In this document: in pieces, positions 6,526 to 12,049 of the stretch | How the letters are laid out: each line of letters starts with the position of its first letter | Position numbering within the stretch: position 1 is the first letter of the stretch | Source of the DNA: DATBMA01 sp036555105 | GTDB lineage: Bacteria > Actinomycetota > Acidimicrobiia > Spongiisociales > ZC4RG35 | Direction of reading: 5' to 3' | Length of the DNA: 12,547 bases | Assembly: GCA_036555105.1 (NCBI GenBank) | Contig: DATBMA010000100.1 | Coordinates: forward strand, 1-12,547 | The notes under the pieces: generated by a model | What the model was told of the DNA's origin: nothing | What the model saw: only the letters and a program-made list of their open reading frames with translations | Database searches by the model: none | Program-made: the position numbers and the translations under genes

Positions 6526-6945
6526 GTGCGCCGTGCAGCAGTCGTCCTCGCCCTCGTCCTCACCGCGTGCTCCTTCAACGACTTCGGTCCTTGGCTCGAC
6601 CAGAGCGGACAACGGCTGGAAGGGAGCCAGGTCCTCGAGTACGCCGGGTTCCCCAACTGCGGACATCGCAAGGTGACTTTCATGATGTTCTTCGGCCGTC
6701 TGTTCGCCCGCGACCCCGAGGGGGTCCTGGGCCAGCTCTACAACGCGGGAGGAGAGCCGCTGTCGTTCGAGGTGCTGACCGACGAGCCGCCCGGCCTGAC
6801 GGAAACCGATATCACCCACGACGACCGTGAGATCCTCTACGACGCCGAAAACCGTGAGGACTATGTCTACATCCGGCTGGGAGACGGCACCGTCGAGCAG
6901 TGGCCGCGGGCGGAGATCGCCTGCGATCGCCCCGGTTCCGGTTGA
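6526..6945 (+). CDS. Small predicted lipoprotein, function unknown
   Basis: The protein has 139 residues. The N-terminus MRRAAVVLALVLTACS is a lipoprotein signal: two arginines, a hydrophobic run and an LTAC lipobox with Cys15 as the lipidated residue. The mature part is acidic, with no repeat or known motif. It has one NCGH (Cys45) and one IACD (Cys133), which could form a disulfide outside the cell. Strand-like stretches KVTFMMFFGRLF and YVYIRLGDGTVEQW suggest a small beta domain. GTG 6526 is chosen because it sits directly before the signal sequence and six bases after a -10 box. It follows nfo by 48 bases with its own promoter, and precedes panB. I do not recognise a family. Confidence 0.78.
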   Translation: MRRAAVVLALVLTACSFNDFGPWLDQSGQRLEGSQVLEYAGFPNCGHRKVTFMMFFGRLFARDPEGVLGQLYNAGGEPLSFEVLTDEPPGLTETDITHDDREILYDAENREDYVYIRLGDGTVEQWPRAEIACDRPGSG

Positions 6946-6956
6946 GCTCTCACCGA

Positions 6957-6962
6957 TAGAAT
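6957..6962 (+). promoter_or_regulatory. Possible panB promoter (-10 TAGAAT)
   Basis: TAGAAT, within CGATAGAATGG, is a good -10 match twelve bases after the lipoprotein stop codon. Transcription would start near 6969, giving panB a leader of about 100 bases. No good -35 is present at 16-18 bases. The 122-base gap (6946-7067) otherwise holds only the hairpin and ribosome site described next. Confidence 0.42.
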
Positions 6963-7035
6963 GGGGACAGCACGGGCGACCGATGGCGGCGGCCGAGGCT
7001 CCGTAACTCGATTGACGCAGGGTCCCATCCCTCTA

Positions 7036-7061
7036 CCCGCTCCGCGGGAGGGGAGAAAGGA
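7036..7061 (+). promoter_or_regulatory. Hairpin and ribosome binding site before panB
   Basis: CCCGC (7036-7040) and GCGGG (7044-7048) form a 5-bp hairpin with a TCC loop. Immediately after it lies the purine run AGGGGAGAAAGGAA (7049-7062), containing AAAGGA six bases before ATG 7068. A weaker outer pairing of 7030-7033 with 7050-7053 could hide the GGGG part but leaves AAAGGA free. The site fixes the panB start. Any regulatory role for the hairpin is only possible. Confidence 0.5.
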
Positions 7062-7067
7062 ACGACC

Positions 7068-7919
7068 ATGGGCAACGCTCCCAAGGTGACGGTCCCGGAC
7101 ATCAAGGCCCGCAAGGGCGGCCCCCGGTTGACGATGATCACCGCCTACGACCTCCCCTCCGCCAGGATCGCCGATGCGGCCGGTGTCGACATCGTCCTCG
7201 TCGGTGACTCTGTGGCCAACGTCGTCCACGGCATGTCCGCCACGCTGACCATCGACCTCGACACGATGATCCTCCATGCCGCGGCGGTGAAGCGAAGTGA
7301 TATCCGCCCGCTGCTGGTCGTGGACATGCCGTGGCTCACATTTCACGTTTCGGCGGAGGACACCGTTCGCAATGCCGGACGCCTGGTGCGGGAGGGAGGG
7401 GCAGAGGCCGTGAAAATCGAAGGTGGGCGGCGCCGGGTGGCGATGGTCGAGGCCCTGATCGCCGCCGAGATCCCGGTGATGGGCCACCTTGGCCTCACCC
7501 CGCAGTCGGTCAACTCGATGGGCGGCTACAAGGTCCAGGGGAAGCTGGTCGACGATGCCCGCGAGTTGATCAACGATGCCATGACCCTCGACGAGGCGGG
7601 GATCTTCGCCTTGGTGCTCGAGGGAGTGCCAGATGTCGTCGCCGAGATCATCACCAAGGAGATCTCGGTCCCCACGATCGGGATCGGAGCCGGCCCGGCC
7701 ACGGACGGGCAGGTCCTGGTGTTCCACGACATCGTCGGGCTCTCATTCGGCCACCAGCCCAAGTTCGTTCGAAGGTTCGCTGATCTGGGTACCGAGGCCA
7801 TTGCCGCCGTCTCCGCCTTCCGGCGGGCGGTGGAGACCGGAGAGTTCCCGTCCGAGGACGAGACCTATCACCTGGCCGACGAGGTGGAAGAAGCGCTCCT
7901 CAAGGAGTGGACGACCTAA
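7068..7919 (+). CDS. panB: 3-methyl-2-oxobutanoate hydroxymethyltransferase (ketopantoate hydroxymethyltransferase)
   Basis: This 283-residue cytosolic enzyme transfers a hydroxymethyl group from methylene-tetrahydrofolate to ketoisovalerate, the first committed step to pantothenate and CoA. Family signatures: ITAYD (24-28); VGDSVANVVHG (45-55), with metal ligand Asp47; VVDMPW (84-89), with Asp86; KIEGG (116-120), with Glu118; GHLGLTPQSVNSMGGYKVQG (139-158); VLEGVP (183-188), with the general base Glu185; and TIGIGAGPATDGQVLVFHD. All catalytic residues match E. coli PanB with small shifts in number. The length is typical. It has a clear Shine-Dalgarno site, unlike its upstream neighbour. No panC or panD is nearby. 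It ends 26 bases before the stop of the converging DUF192 gene. Confidence 0.95.
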   Translation: MGNAPKVTVPDIKARKGGPRLTMITAYDLPSARIADAAGVDIVLVGDSVANVVHGMSATLTIDLDTMILHAAAVKRSDIRPLLVVDMPWLTFHVSAEDTVRNAGRLVREGGAEAVKIEGGRRRVAMVEALIAAEIPVMGHLGLTPQSVNSMGGYKVQGKLVDDARELINDAMTLDEAGIFALVLEGVPDVVAEIITKEISVPTIGIGAGPATDGQVLVFHDIVGLSFGHQPKFVRRFADLGTEAIAAVSAFRRAVETGEFPSEDETYHLADEVEEALLKEWTT

Positions 7920-7945
7920 GGGAGCTCGCGTCGCACGCCTCAGGC

Positions 7946-8485
7946 TCAGGTTTCGAGCTTGGCGCGGGAGGGCAAGTCGGTGAGAGACCCGGAAGGGGCT
8001 TCGAGAGCCCAGCGGAATGGAGAGTCGATCCCGTAGCCGGGGCAAGGGCTCTCATCGCAGGGCACCATTTGCAGCACTTCGAGCAGGTCGCCGTTGGCGT
8101 CGAAGAAGGCTATGTCCAACGGGATCAACGTGTTGTGCATCGTGAACCTGGCTTGGATCTCCGCCGGCCAAACGAAGAGCATCCCGTCCAGGGCACCGAG
8201 ATCCTCGACCTGCATCAGCCCCCGCGCTCTGAGGGCGCTGTCGTCCGCGATCGCCACGTCCCAACCGGTGCCGTCCAACTGGATGGTGGCAATCACGAAG
8301 CCATGAACGTCCCCGGTATCGAACGCAACTGCGGTGGTGGTTGCAGCCGCTGTCTGTGTCGTCGCCGCAGCGCTGGTCGACGAGGCGATGGATGGACTCG
8401 ATGCCGTGGTTGCCGGCCCGGCCGTCGTGAAGGCGGGGTTGGAACAGGCCGACACGAGCACGCCAATGACGACCAGACGTCTCAT
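7946..8485 (-). CDS. DUF192-family lipoprotein
   Basis: The protein has 179 residues. MRRLVVIGVLVSACS is a lipoprotein signal with a VSAC lipobox (Cys14), followed by a Ser/Thr/Ala-rich linker (about 19-55) that would hold the domain away from the membrane. The DUF192 core is at about 67-170: VAIADDSALRARGLMQ, GMLFVWP, FTMHNTLIPLDIAFFD, and a PCDESPCPGY pair of cysteines (143, 148) that could form a disulfide. The family's biochemical role is not established. ATG at 8485 is preferred over TTG at 8494 because a -10 box lies seven bases upstream and the signal starts cleanly there. Divergent from rpsF and convergent with panB, so it is its own transcription unit. Confidence 0.88.
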   Translation of the reverse strand: MRRLVVIGVLVSACSNPAFTTAGPATTASSPSIASSTSAAATTQTAAATTTAVAFDTGDVHGFVIATIQLDGTGWDVAIADDSALRARGLMQVEDLGALDGMLFVWPAEIQARFTMHNTLIPLDIAFFDANGDLLEVLQMVPCDESPCPGYGIDSPFRWALEAPSGSLTDLPSRAKLET

Positions 8486-8492
8486 CCTTGCC

Positions 8493-8519
8493 AAGGTACC
8501 TGCGCTCTCGCGGTCTCAA
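8493..8519 (-). promoter_or_regulatory. Promoter of the DUF192 lipoprotein gene
   Basis: On the minus strand, TTGAGA (8519-8514) matches five of six -35 bases. After a short 15-base spacer comes TACCTT (8498-8493), a TANNNT -10 box within GGTACCTT. Seven bases later is ATG 8485, so the transcript is probably leaderless. The AAGG touching the ATG is too close to serve as a ribosome site. Confidence 0.5.
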
Positions 8520-8522
8520 GGC

Positions 8523-8570
8523 CGCACCCTCCCGTGAGGGGTGCGACCCGAGACCCGAGACCTCCGGACC
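8523..8570. other. Inverted repeat and short heptamer run in the divergent DUF192/rpsF promoter region
   Basis: CGCACCC (8523-8529) pairs with GGGTGCG (8539-8545) over a 9-base loop. Overlapping its end is a short 7-base-periodic run GCGACCC, GAGACCC, GAGACCT, CCGGACC (8543-8570), which stops five bases before the rpsF -10 box. It resembles the GAGACC units at 6441-6489. It could be an operator, a transcription block between divergent units, or a repeat remnant. Confidence 0.4.
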
Positions 8571-8575
8571 CGGTC

Positions 8576-8581
8576 TACAAT
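8576..8581 (+). promoter_or_regulatory. Promoter of the rpsF operon (-10 TACAAT)
   Basis: TACAAT is the best -10 match in the window. Transcription would begin near 8588 and give a structured leader of about 95 bases before the rpsF start at 8684. No consensus -35 is evident; the position falls in the GAGACC heptamers. Confidence 0.55.
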
Positions 8582-8594
8582 TCCACCTTCACCC

Positions 8595-8621
8595 CGGGCA
8601 CCGGCGAGCGCCGCCGGCCCG
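8595..8621 (+). promoter_or_regulatory. Candidate S6:S18-binding leader hairpin of rpsF
   Basis: A lower stem CGGGC (8595-8599) pairs with GCCCG (8617-8621). An upper stem CGGC (8602-8605) pairs with GCCG (8610-8613) around a GAGC loop. Between them AC (8600-8601) faces an unpaired CCG (8614-8616). A stem with a CCG bulge in the rpsF leader is the hallmark of the known motif bound by the S6:S18 complex, by which these proteins repress their own operon; rpsR (S18) lies two genes downstream. Caution: a competing pairing CCGGCG (8601-8606) with CGCCGG (8612-8617) may be more stable and would hide the CCG. Confidence 0.5.
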
Positions 8622-8636
8622 CCCTTACCTGCTCCG

Positions 8637-8680
8637 CCGCCGGGCGGGGCCTTCCGCCCAGGCGGATGTCCAAAGGAGGA
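8637..8680 (+). promoter_or_regulatory. Strong leader hairpin and Shine-Dalgarno site of rpsF
   Basis: CCGCC (8637-8641) and GGGCGG (8642-8647) pair with CCGCCC (8654-8659) and GGCGG (8661-8665): 11 base pairs with a single bulged A at 8660 and the loop GGCCTT. Seven bases after the stem comes AAAGGAGGA (8672-8680), a near-perfect ribosome site three bases before TTG 8684, which decides that unusual start. The hairpin may tune translation of the ribosomal-protein operon. Confidence 0.6.
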
Positions 8681-8683
8681 CCA

Positions 8684-8971
8684 TTGCGCACGTATGAGGT
8701 GATGACCATTCATCGCCCCGATCTGAGTGAGGACGACGTCCGCGCCAAGGTGGACGAGCTGGAGGGTTACCTCACCGAGAAAGGGGCCAAGGTCGGGTCG
8801 AAGGACCTTTGGGGGAAGCGACGCTTCTCCTACGAGATCAACCATCTTCACGAGGGCTTCTATTCGGTCGTAACGTTCGACGGAGAGCCGGATCTCGTGG
8901 CCGAAATGGAGCGGATGCTGTCGCTGGCCGACGAGGTTGTCCGCCACAAGGTGGTCAAACCCGGTTCGTGA
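8684..8971 (+). CDS. rpsF: 30S ribosomal protein S6
   Basis: The 95-residue product binds 16S rRNA with S18 in the platform of the small subunit. MRTYEVMTIHRPDLSEDD is the standard beginning, followed by LWGKRRFSYEINHLHEGFYSVVTF, the conserved strand pair of S6, and a DEVVRHKVVKP end without a long acidic tail. The start is TTG, supported by the very strong AAAGGAGGA upstream and by the fact that MRTYEVM is the usual N-terminus. The frame stays open upstream to 7907, but that stretch is antisense to the DUF192 gene and is not coding. It is the first gene of rpsF-ssb-rpsR-rplI, the usual bacterial order. Confidence 0.96.
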   Translation: MRTYEVMTIHRPDLSEDDVRAKVDELEGYLTEKGAKVGSKDLWGKRRFSYEINHLHEGFYSVVTFDGEPDLVAEMERMLSLADEVVRHKVVKPGS

Positions 8972-8985
8972 CAGCACCTGTCCCA

Positions 8986-9003
8986 CCCAGCCTGCATGCT
9001 GGG
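8986..9003 (+). other. Hairpin between rpsF and ssb
   Basis: CCCAGC (8986-8991) pairs with GCTGGG (8998-9003) over CTGCAT. No T-run follows, so it is not a typical terminator. It may set the stability or relative output of the rpsF and ssb parts of the mRNA. The ssb ribosome site AAGGAG (9011-9016) lies just after it. Confidence 0.4.
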
Positions 9004-9022
9004 GGGACGAAAGGAGTAGGAG

Positions 9023-9463
9023 ATGTCAACCAATAGCGTGGTGCTCGTCGGGAACCTGGTCGACGACCCAGAACTTCGCTTCACCCCGAGCGGTGTGCCG
9101 ATGGCGAGGCTCCGCATTGCCGTCAACCGCAGGTGGCGCGATCAGCAGGGCGAGTGGCAGGAAGAGACCGGGTTCTACACCGGCGTGGTGTGGCGTGACC
9201 ATGCCGAGAACGTCGCCGAGTCCCTCCAGAAGGGCTCTCGGGTCATCCTGACCGGCCGGCTGGAGCAGCGTTCCTGGGAGACCCAGGAAGGCGACAAGCG
9301 CTCGGTCGTCGAGGTCTCGATCGACGAGATCGGCCCCAGCCTCCGCTTCGCGACCGCCTCCGTGACCCGCACCGCCCGCAGCGGCGCCGAGGGCGGGCCT
9401 GCCCCGATACCAGCCGGTCCCGTTGCCCGTGAGGACTACGGCCCCGACGAAGCACCCTTCTGA
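9023..9463 (+). CDS. ssb: Single-stranded DNA-binding protein
   Basis: The 146-residue protein coats single-stranded DNA in replication, repair and recombination. The OB fold occupies about 1-112, with NSVVLVGNLVDDPELRFTPSG, the RIAVNRRW strand, VVWRDHAENVAESLQKG and GSRVILTGRLEQRSWE, all typical of the family. A short Gly/Pro/Ala-rich linker leads to the acidic tip PDEAPF, the form of the conserved DDxxPF tail that recruits partner proteins. The linker (about 113-138) is short compared with many actinobacterial SSBs. ATG 9023 has AAGGAG seven bases upstream. It is embedded between the S6 and S18 genes, as in most bacteria. Confidence 0.96.
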   Translation: MSTNSVVLVGNLVDDPELRFTPSGVPMARLRIAVNRRWRDQQGEWQEETGFYTGVVWRDHAENVAESLQKGSRVILTGRLEQRSWETQEGDKRSVVEVSIDEIGPSLRFATASVTRTARSGAEGGPAPIPAGPVAREDYGPDEAPF

Positions 9464-9482
9464 GCCAGGAGCATTCGAGAAG

Positions 9483-9794
9483 ATGGCACGAGGAAACAAG
9501 AGAGAGCCCCTCACCCGGAAGGGGCCGCCAAGCAACGATCAGCGGCGACGCCGCCGGCGCAACGACGATCCGGCCCTGAAGCGGGTCAAGAAGAAGGTCT
9601 GCTATTTCTGCCAGGAGAAGGTGGAGTACGTGGACTGGAAGGACGTTGCGCTGCTCCGCAAGTACATGTCGGATCGGGCCAAGATCCGTCCTCGACGGGT
9701 CAACGGCAACTGCCCGCGGCATCAGCGTGAGGTGGCGGTCGCGGTCAAGAACGCCAGGGAGATGGCGCTTCTCTCCTACACGGGCCGTTCGTGA
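9483..9794 (+). CDS. rpsR: 30S ribosomal protein S18, zinc-binding (C+) form
   Basis: The 103-residue protein pairs with S6 on 16S rRNA. The conserved core runs from VCYFCQEK to VAVAVKNAREMALLSYT. Cys40, Cys43, Cys77 and His80 (CxxC ... NCPRH) form the set expected to hold zinc, so this is the C+ type rather than a zinc-free copy. The N-terminus is extended and has six arginines in a row (21-26). ATG 9483 is chosen because it begins MARGNKR; AGGAG lies 11 bases upstream and GAGAAG touches the ATG. The frame is open further upstream within ssb, without support. The stop overlaps the rplI start by four bases (GTGA). Confidence 0.95.
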   Translation: MARGNKREPLTRKGPPSNDQRRRRRRNDDPALKRVKKKVCYFCQEKVEYVDWKDVALLRKYMSDRAKIRPRRVNGNCPRHQREVAVAVKNAREMALLSYTGRS

Positions 9795-10237
9795 AGGTTC
9801 TCCTGATCACGAAGGTGGCCGACCTCGGCGCCCAGGGTGACGTCGTGGACGTGGCCGACGGCTACGCGCGCAACTATCTCCTCCCCGGAGGCAAAGCGGT
9901 CAAAGCCTCGGCAGCGTCAGTGGCGGCAGTGCAGCAAGCCGCCAGCCGGCGGAAGGAGGCGGAAGCCAAGATCCGCCAGGAGGCCGAGGACATGGCGGCC
10001 GGGCTGGTCGGCACCAGGGTGGTGCTGGCGGCGCAGGCGGGTGACGAGGGGCGCCTCTACGGTTCGGTCTCGGTGGCGGATGTGGTCGAGGGCATCCGCA
10101 AATTCACCGGGATCGAGCTCGACCGCAAGGTCGTGGCCCTCGCCGCCCCCATTCGGGAGATCGGGTTGCACCAGGTCCTGATCAAGCTGCACCCCGAGGT
10201 CGAATTCCCACTCACGATCGACGTGATCCCGGCCTGA
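9791..10237 (+). CDS. rplI: 50S ribosomal protein L9
   Basis: The 148-residue protein binds 23S rRNA at the base of the L1 stalk and helps keep reading frame. MKVLLITKVADLGAQGDVVDVADGYARNYLLPGGKA is the N-terminal RNA-binding domain signature (GxxGdvv, DGYARNyL). A charged helix follows (about 45-75), then a C-terminal domain with GRLYGSVS and IELDRKVV. Its length is normal. The GTG start overlaps the rpsR stop, so translation is probably coupled. It is the last gene of the ribosomal group before a hairpin and the dnaB gene. Confidence 0.96.
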   Translation: MKVLLITKVADLGAQGDVVDVADGYARNYLLPGGKAVKASAASVAAVQQAASRRKEAEAKIRQEAEDMAAGLVGTRVVLAAQAGDEGRLYGSVSVADVVEGIRKFTGIELDRKVVALAAPIREIGLHQVLIKLHPEVEFPLTIDVIPA

Positions 10238-10240
10238 GTC

Positions 10241-10272
10241 CGCGAAAACCAGCCTCCTCAGCGGTTTTCGCG
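10241..10272 (+). terminator. Terminator-like hairpin after rplI
   Basis: CGCGAAAACC (10241-10250) pairs perfectly with GGTTTTCGCG (10263-10272) around a 12-base loop. It starts three bases after the rplI stop. The A4/T4 blocks sit inside the stem and no T-run follows, so strength is uncertain, but position and symmetry fit a 3' end, possibly working in both directions. Confidence 0.62.
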
Positions 10273-10315
10273 TTGGGCCGGGCGACGGTAGCTTCCCCTC
10301 ACTTCCCCCCCGGGC

Positions 10316-10340
10316 CCGTCCGGCGCGCCGCGCCGGACGG
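10316..10340. other. Perfect GC-rich inverted repeat in the dnaB upstream region
   Basis: CCGTCCGGCG (10316-10325) pairs with CGCCGGACGG (10331-10340) around CGCCG. It lies in the 203-base gap between rplI and dnaB, 100 bases before the dnaB start. It may be a second termination hairpin, an operator, or part of the dnaB leader. I could not place a convincing dnaB promoter; the rest of the gap shows nothing else. Confidence 0.5.
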
Positions 10341-10440
10341 ATCCCCCGGCGGGCGCAGGTGATCCAGGACGGTTCCGAAATCTGTCCCACCGGCGCGATT
10401 TGATTGGCGTGTCAGCAACGGAAGGCCGGCAGGGGAAGCG

Positions 10441-11796
10441 ATGACGACAACGGCTCAAGCCAGGGCCGAGCGAGGGATTGGACGCGTTCCGCCCCACTCC
10501 AGGGAAGCCGAGGAGTCGGTGCTCGGCGCCATCTTGCTCAGCTCCGACGCCGCCAACCAGGTCATGGACCGGTTGGTGCCGGACGACTTCTACATCCCCG
10601 CCCACCAGGCGATCTTCGAAGCGGTTGTCACGCTCTATAACACCAACCAGGCCATCGACGCCGTCACCGTCAGCGAGGAGTTGCGGAGATCGGCGGAGTT
10701 GGAGAAGGTGGGCGGAGTCTCCTACCTCGCACACTTGGCCGATGTGGTGCCTGCCGTCTCCAACATCGACTTCTACGCCGGGATCGTCGAGGAGCACGGG
10801 CTGCGCCGGGGGATGATCAGAGCCGGTTCGGTGGTGACCGATCTCGCCTTCCGGGTCGATGAGAACGTGGTCACCGTGCTCGACCAGGCCGAGCAGCAGG
10901 TGTTCGGAGTGGCCGAGCGCCGTGTCGGCGACGGCATGCAGCCGGTCGGCCCCATGTTCAAGGGTGCGATCGAGTACATCGAGGCGCTGGAGGCCGGGGG
11001 CTCCGAGGTCACCGGGCTCGCCACCGGATTCCGTGACCTCGATCGGAAGCTGGCGGGGATGCAGAGGGCCAACCTGCTGGTGATCGCGGCCCGGCCGTCG
11101 ATGGGCAAGTCGGCCCTGACCCTCAACATCGCCACCAACGTGGCTGCCCTTGGCTCCACCGTCGCCATCTTCAGCCTGGAGATGTCGAAGGAGGAGATGG
11201 TGCAGCGCATCCTCTGCTCGGTCGGCAGGGTCGACTCGATGAAGCTTCGCACCGGCCAGCTCAACCCCCAGATGTGGGACCGGGTGGTCGCGGCGGCATC
11301 CCGCATGTACAAGGCGCCGATCTTCATCGACGACAGCTCGGTGGCCACCGTCACCGAGATCCGGGCCAAGTGCAGGCGCCTGAAGCGGGCCTATGGCCTC
11401 GATCTCGTGGTGGTCGACTACCTGCAATTGATGCAGGGAATTTCCCGCGAGAGCCGGCAACAGGAGATCGCCGAGATAAGCCGAGGACTGAAGAACCTGG
11501 CGCGGGAGCTGCAGGTCCCGATCATCGCCGTCTCCCAGCTCAACCGTTCGGTCGAACAGAGGGAAGACCGGCGGCCTCGACTCTCCGACCTCCGTGAGAG
11601 CGGGGCGGTCGAACAGGACTCGGATGTGGTCATGTTCATCTACCGCCACGAGTACTACCACCCCGACGATGTGGAGAAGAAGGGGATGGCCGAGGTCGTG
11701 ATCGCCAAACACCGGGCGGGGTCCACCGGGACCGTCGAGATGACCTTCTTGCCCGAGTTCACCCGGTTCGCCGATCTCGGGCGGGACGTGACCTAG
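10441..11796 (+). CDS. dnaB: Replicative DNA helicase DnaB, intein-free
   Basis: The 451-residue subunit of the hexameric helicase unwinds DNA at the fork by ATP hydrolysis. The N-terminal collar domain (about 17-120) begins with VPPHSREAEESVLGAIL. The linker is at about 165-195. The RecA-like motor begins with TGLATGFRDLD. Walker A is ARPSMGKSAL (217-226); SLEMSKEEM carries the catalytic Glu247; Walker B is LVVVDYLQL (322-330); VSQLNRSVEQREDRRP and SDLRESGAVEQDSDVV follow; Arg402 in FIYRHEYYHP is the likely arginine finger. The length is standard, and no intein interrupts the P-loop or Walker B, common insertion sites in actinobacterial DnaB. AGGGGAAG upstream supports ATG 10441. It follows rplI, a common order. 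Confidence 0.97.
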   Translation: MTTTAQARAERGIGRVPPHSREAEESVLGAILLSSDAANQVMDRLVPDDFYIPAHQAIFEAVVTLYNTNQAIDAVTVSEELRRSAELEKVGGVSYLAHLADVVPAVSNIDFYAGIVEEHGLRRGMIRAGSVVTDLAFRVDENVVTVLDQAEQQVFGVAERRVGDGMQPVGPMFKGAIEYIEALEAGGSEVTGLATGFRDLDRKLAGMQRANLLVIAARPSMGKSALTLNIATNVAALGSTVAIFSLEMSKEEMVQRILCSVGRVDSMKLRTGQLNPQMWDRVVAAASRMYKAPIFIDDSSVATVTEIRAKCRRLKRAYGLDLVVVDYLQLMQGISRESRQQEIAEISRGLKNLARELQVPIIAVSQLNRSVEQREDRRPRLSDLRESGAVEQDSDVVMFIYRHEYYHPDDVEKKGMAEVVIAKHRAGSTGTVEMTFLPEFTRFADLGRDVT

Positions 11797-11816
11797 AGGT
11801 TCCTACTTGCCAATTG

Positions 11817-11844
11817 GGAAACGGCCCCCGTGGGGGCCGTTTCC
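11817..11844 (+). terminator. Strong hairpin terminator after dnaB
   Basis: GGAAACGGCCCC (11817-11828) pairs perfectly with GGGGCCGTTTCC (11833-11844) around CGTG, followed by a short TTTCCC. It starts 20 bases after the dnaB stop. The 12-bp GC-rich stem makes it the clearest intrinsic terminator in the window, although the T-run is short. Confidence 0.85.
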
Positions 11845-11865
11845 TTTCCCTGGCCACCGCCCGAT

Positions 11866-11959
11866 GGAGGAGGGATGGGAGGAAGGGGCGTCTCCGGAGG
11901 GAGGCTGGAGGGCTCTTCCGGGCGGTGGTTGTTGTCGGGGTTCTATCGGCGGCGACAAC
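11866..11959 (+). other. Non-coding gap: G-rich tract and small inverted repeat before the MBL gene
   Basis: The 205 bases between the terminator and the next gene contain a purine tract at 11866-11888 with G-runs of 2, 2, 3, 3, 2 and 4, interrupted by a single T, and more G-runs up to 11912. GTTGTCG (11931-11937) and CGACAAC (11953-11959) form a 7-bp inverted repeat over 15 bases. Short ORFs here have no family features. The G-runs could form a weak two-layer quadruplex; the inverted repeat could be a regulator site. Confidence 0.35.
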
Positions 11960-12036
11960 CCGTCGCATGAGGGCCATTCGGGCCGGACCCGTCTGCGCTA
12001 GTCACCCCTTCCCCGGGGCCGTAGGGCAACCATCCC

Positions 12037-12042
12037 TACCAT
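12037..12042 (+). promoter_or_regulatory. Promoter of the MBL-fold gene, probably leaderless
   Basis: TACCAT (12037-12042) is followed by seven bases (CCGTCTC) and then ATG 12050. The spacing equals that of the DUF192 gene and places the transcription start at the start codon. No purine-rich ribosome site and no clear -35 are present. Confidence 0.48.
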
Positions 12043-12049
12043 CCGTCTC

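Noticed and set aside
7907..8683. Upstream extension of the rpsF reading frame, in-frame for about 260 codons
   Set aside because: It is antisense to the DUF192 lipoprotein. The S6 N-terminus MRTYEVM and the AAAGGAGGA site place the start at TTG 8684.
9423..9482. Earlier in-frame start for rpsR within ssb
   Set aside because: It would overlap ssb by 41 bases and has no ribosome site; MARGNKR from ATG 9483 fits S18.
10258..11712. 484-codon open frame on the minus strand across dnaB
   Set aside because: It lies antisense to an unmistakable dnaB and is rich in His, Asp and Gly runs typical of reverse-frame reading of GC-rich genes; no family motif is seen.
10441..11796. Possible intein in DnaB
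   Set aside because: Walker A and the Walker B region are uninterrupted and the protein has the normal length.
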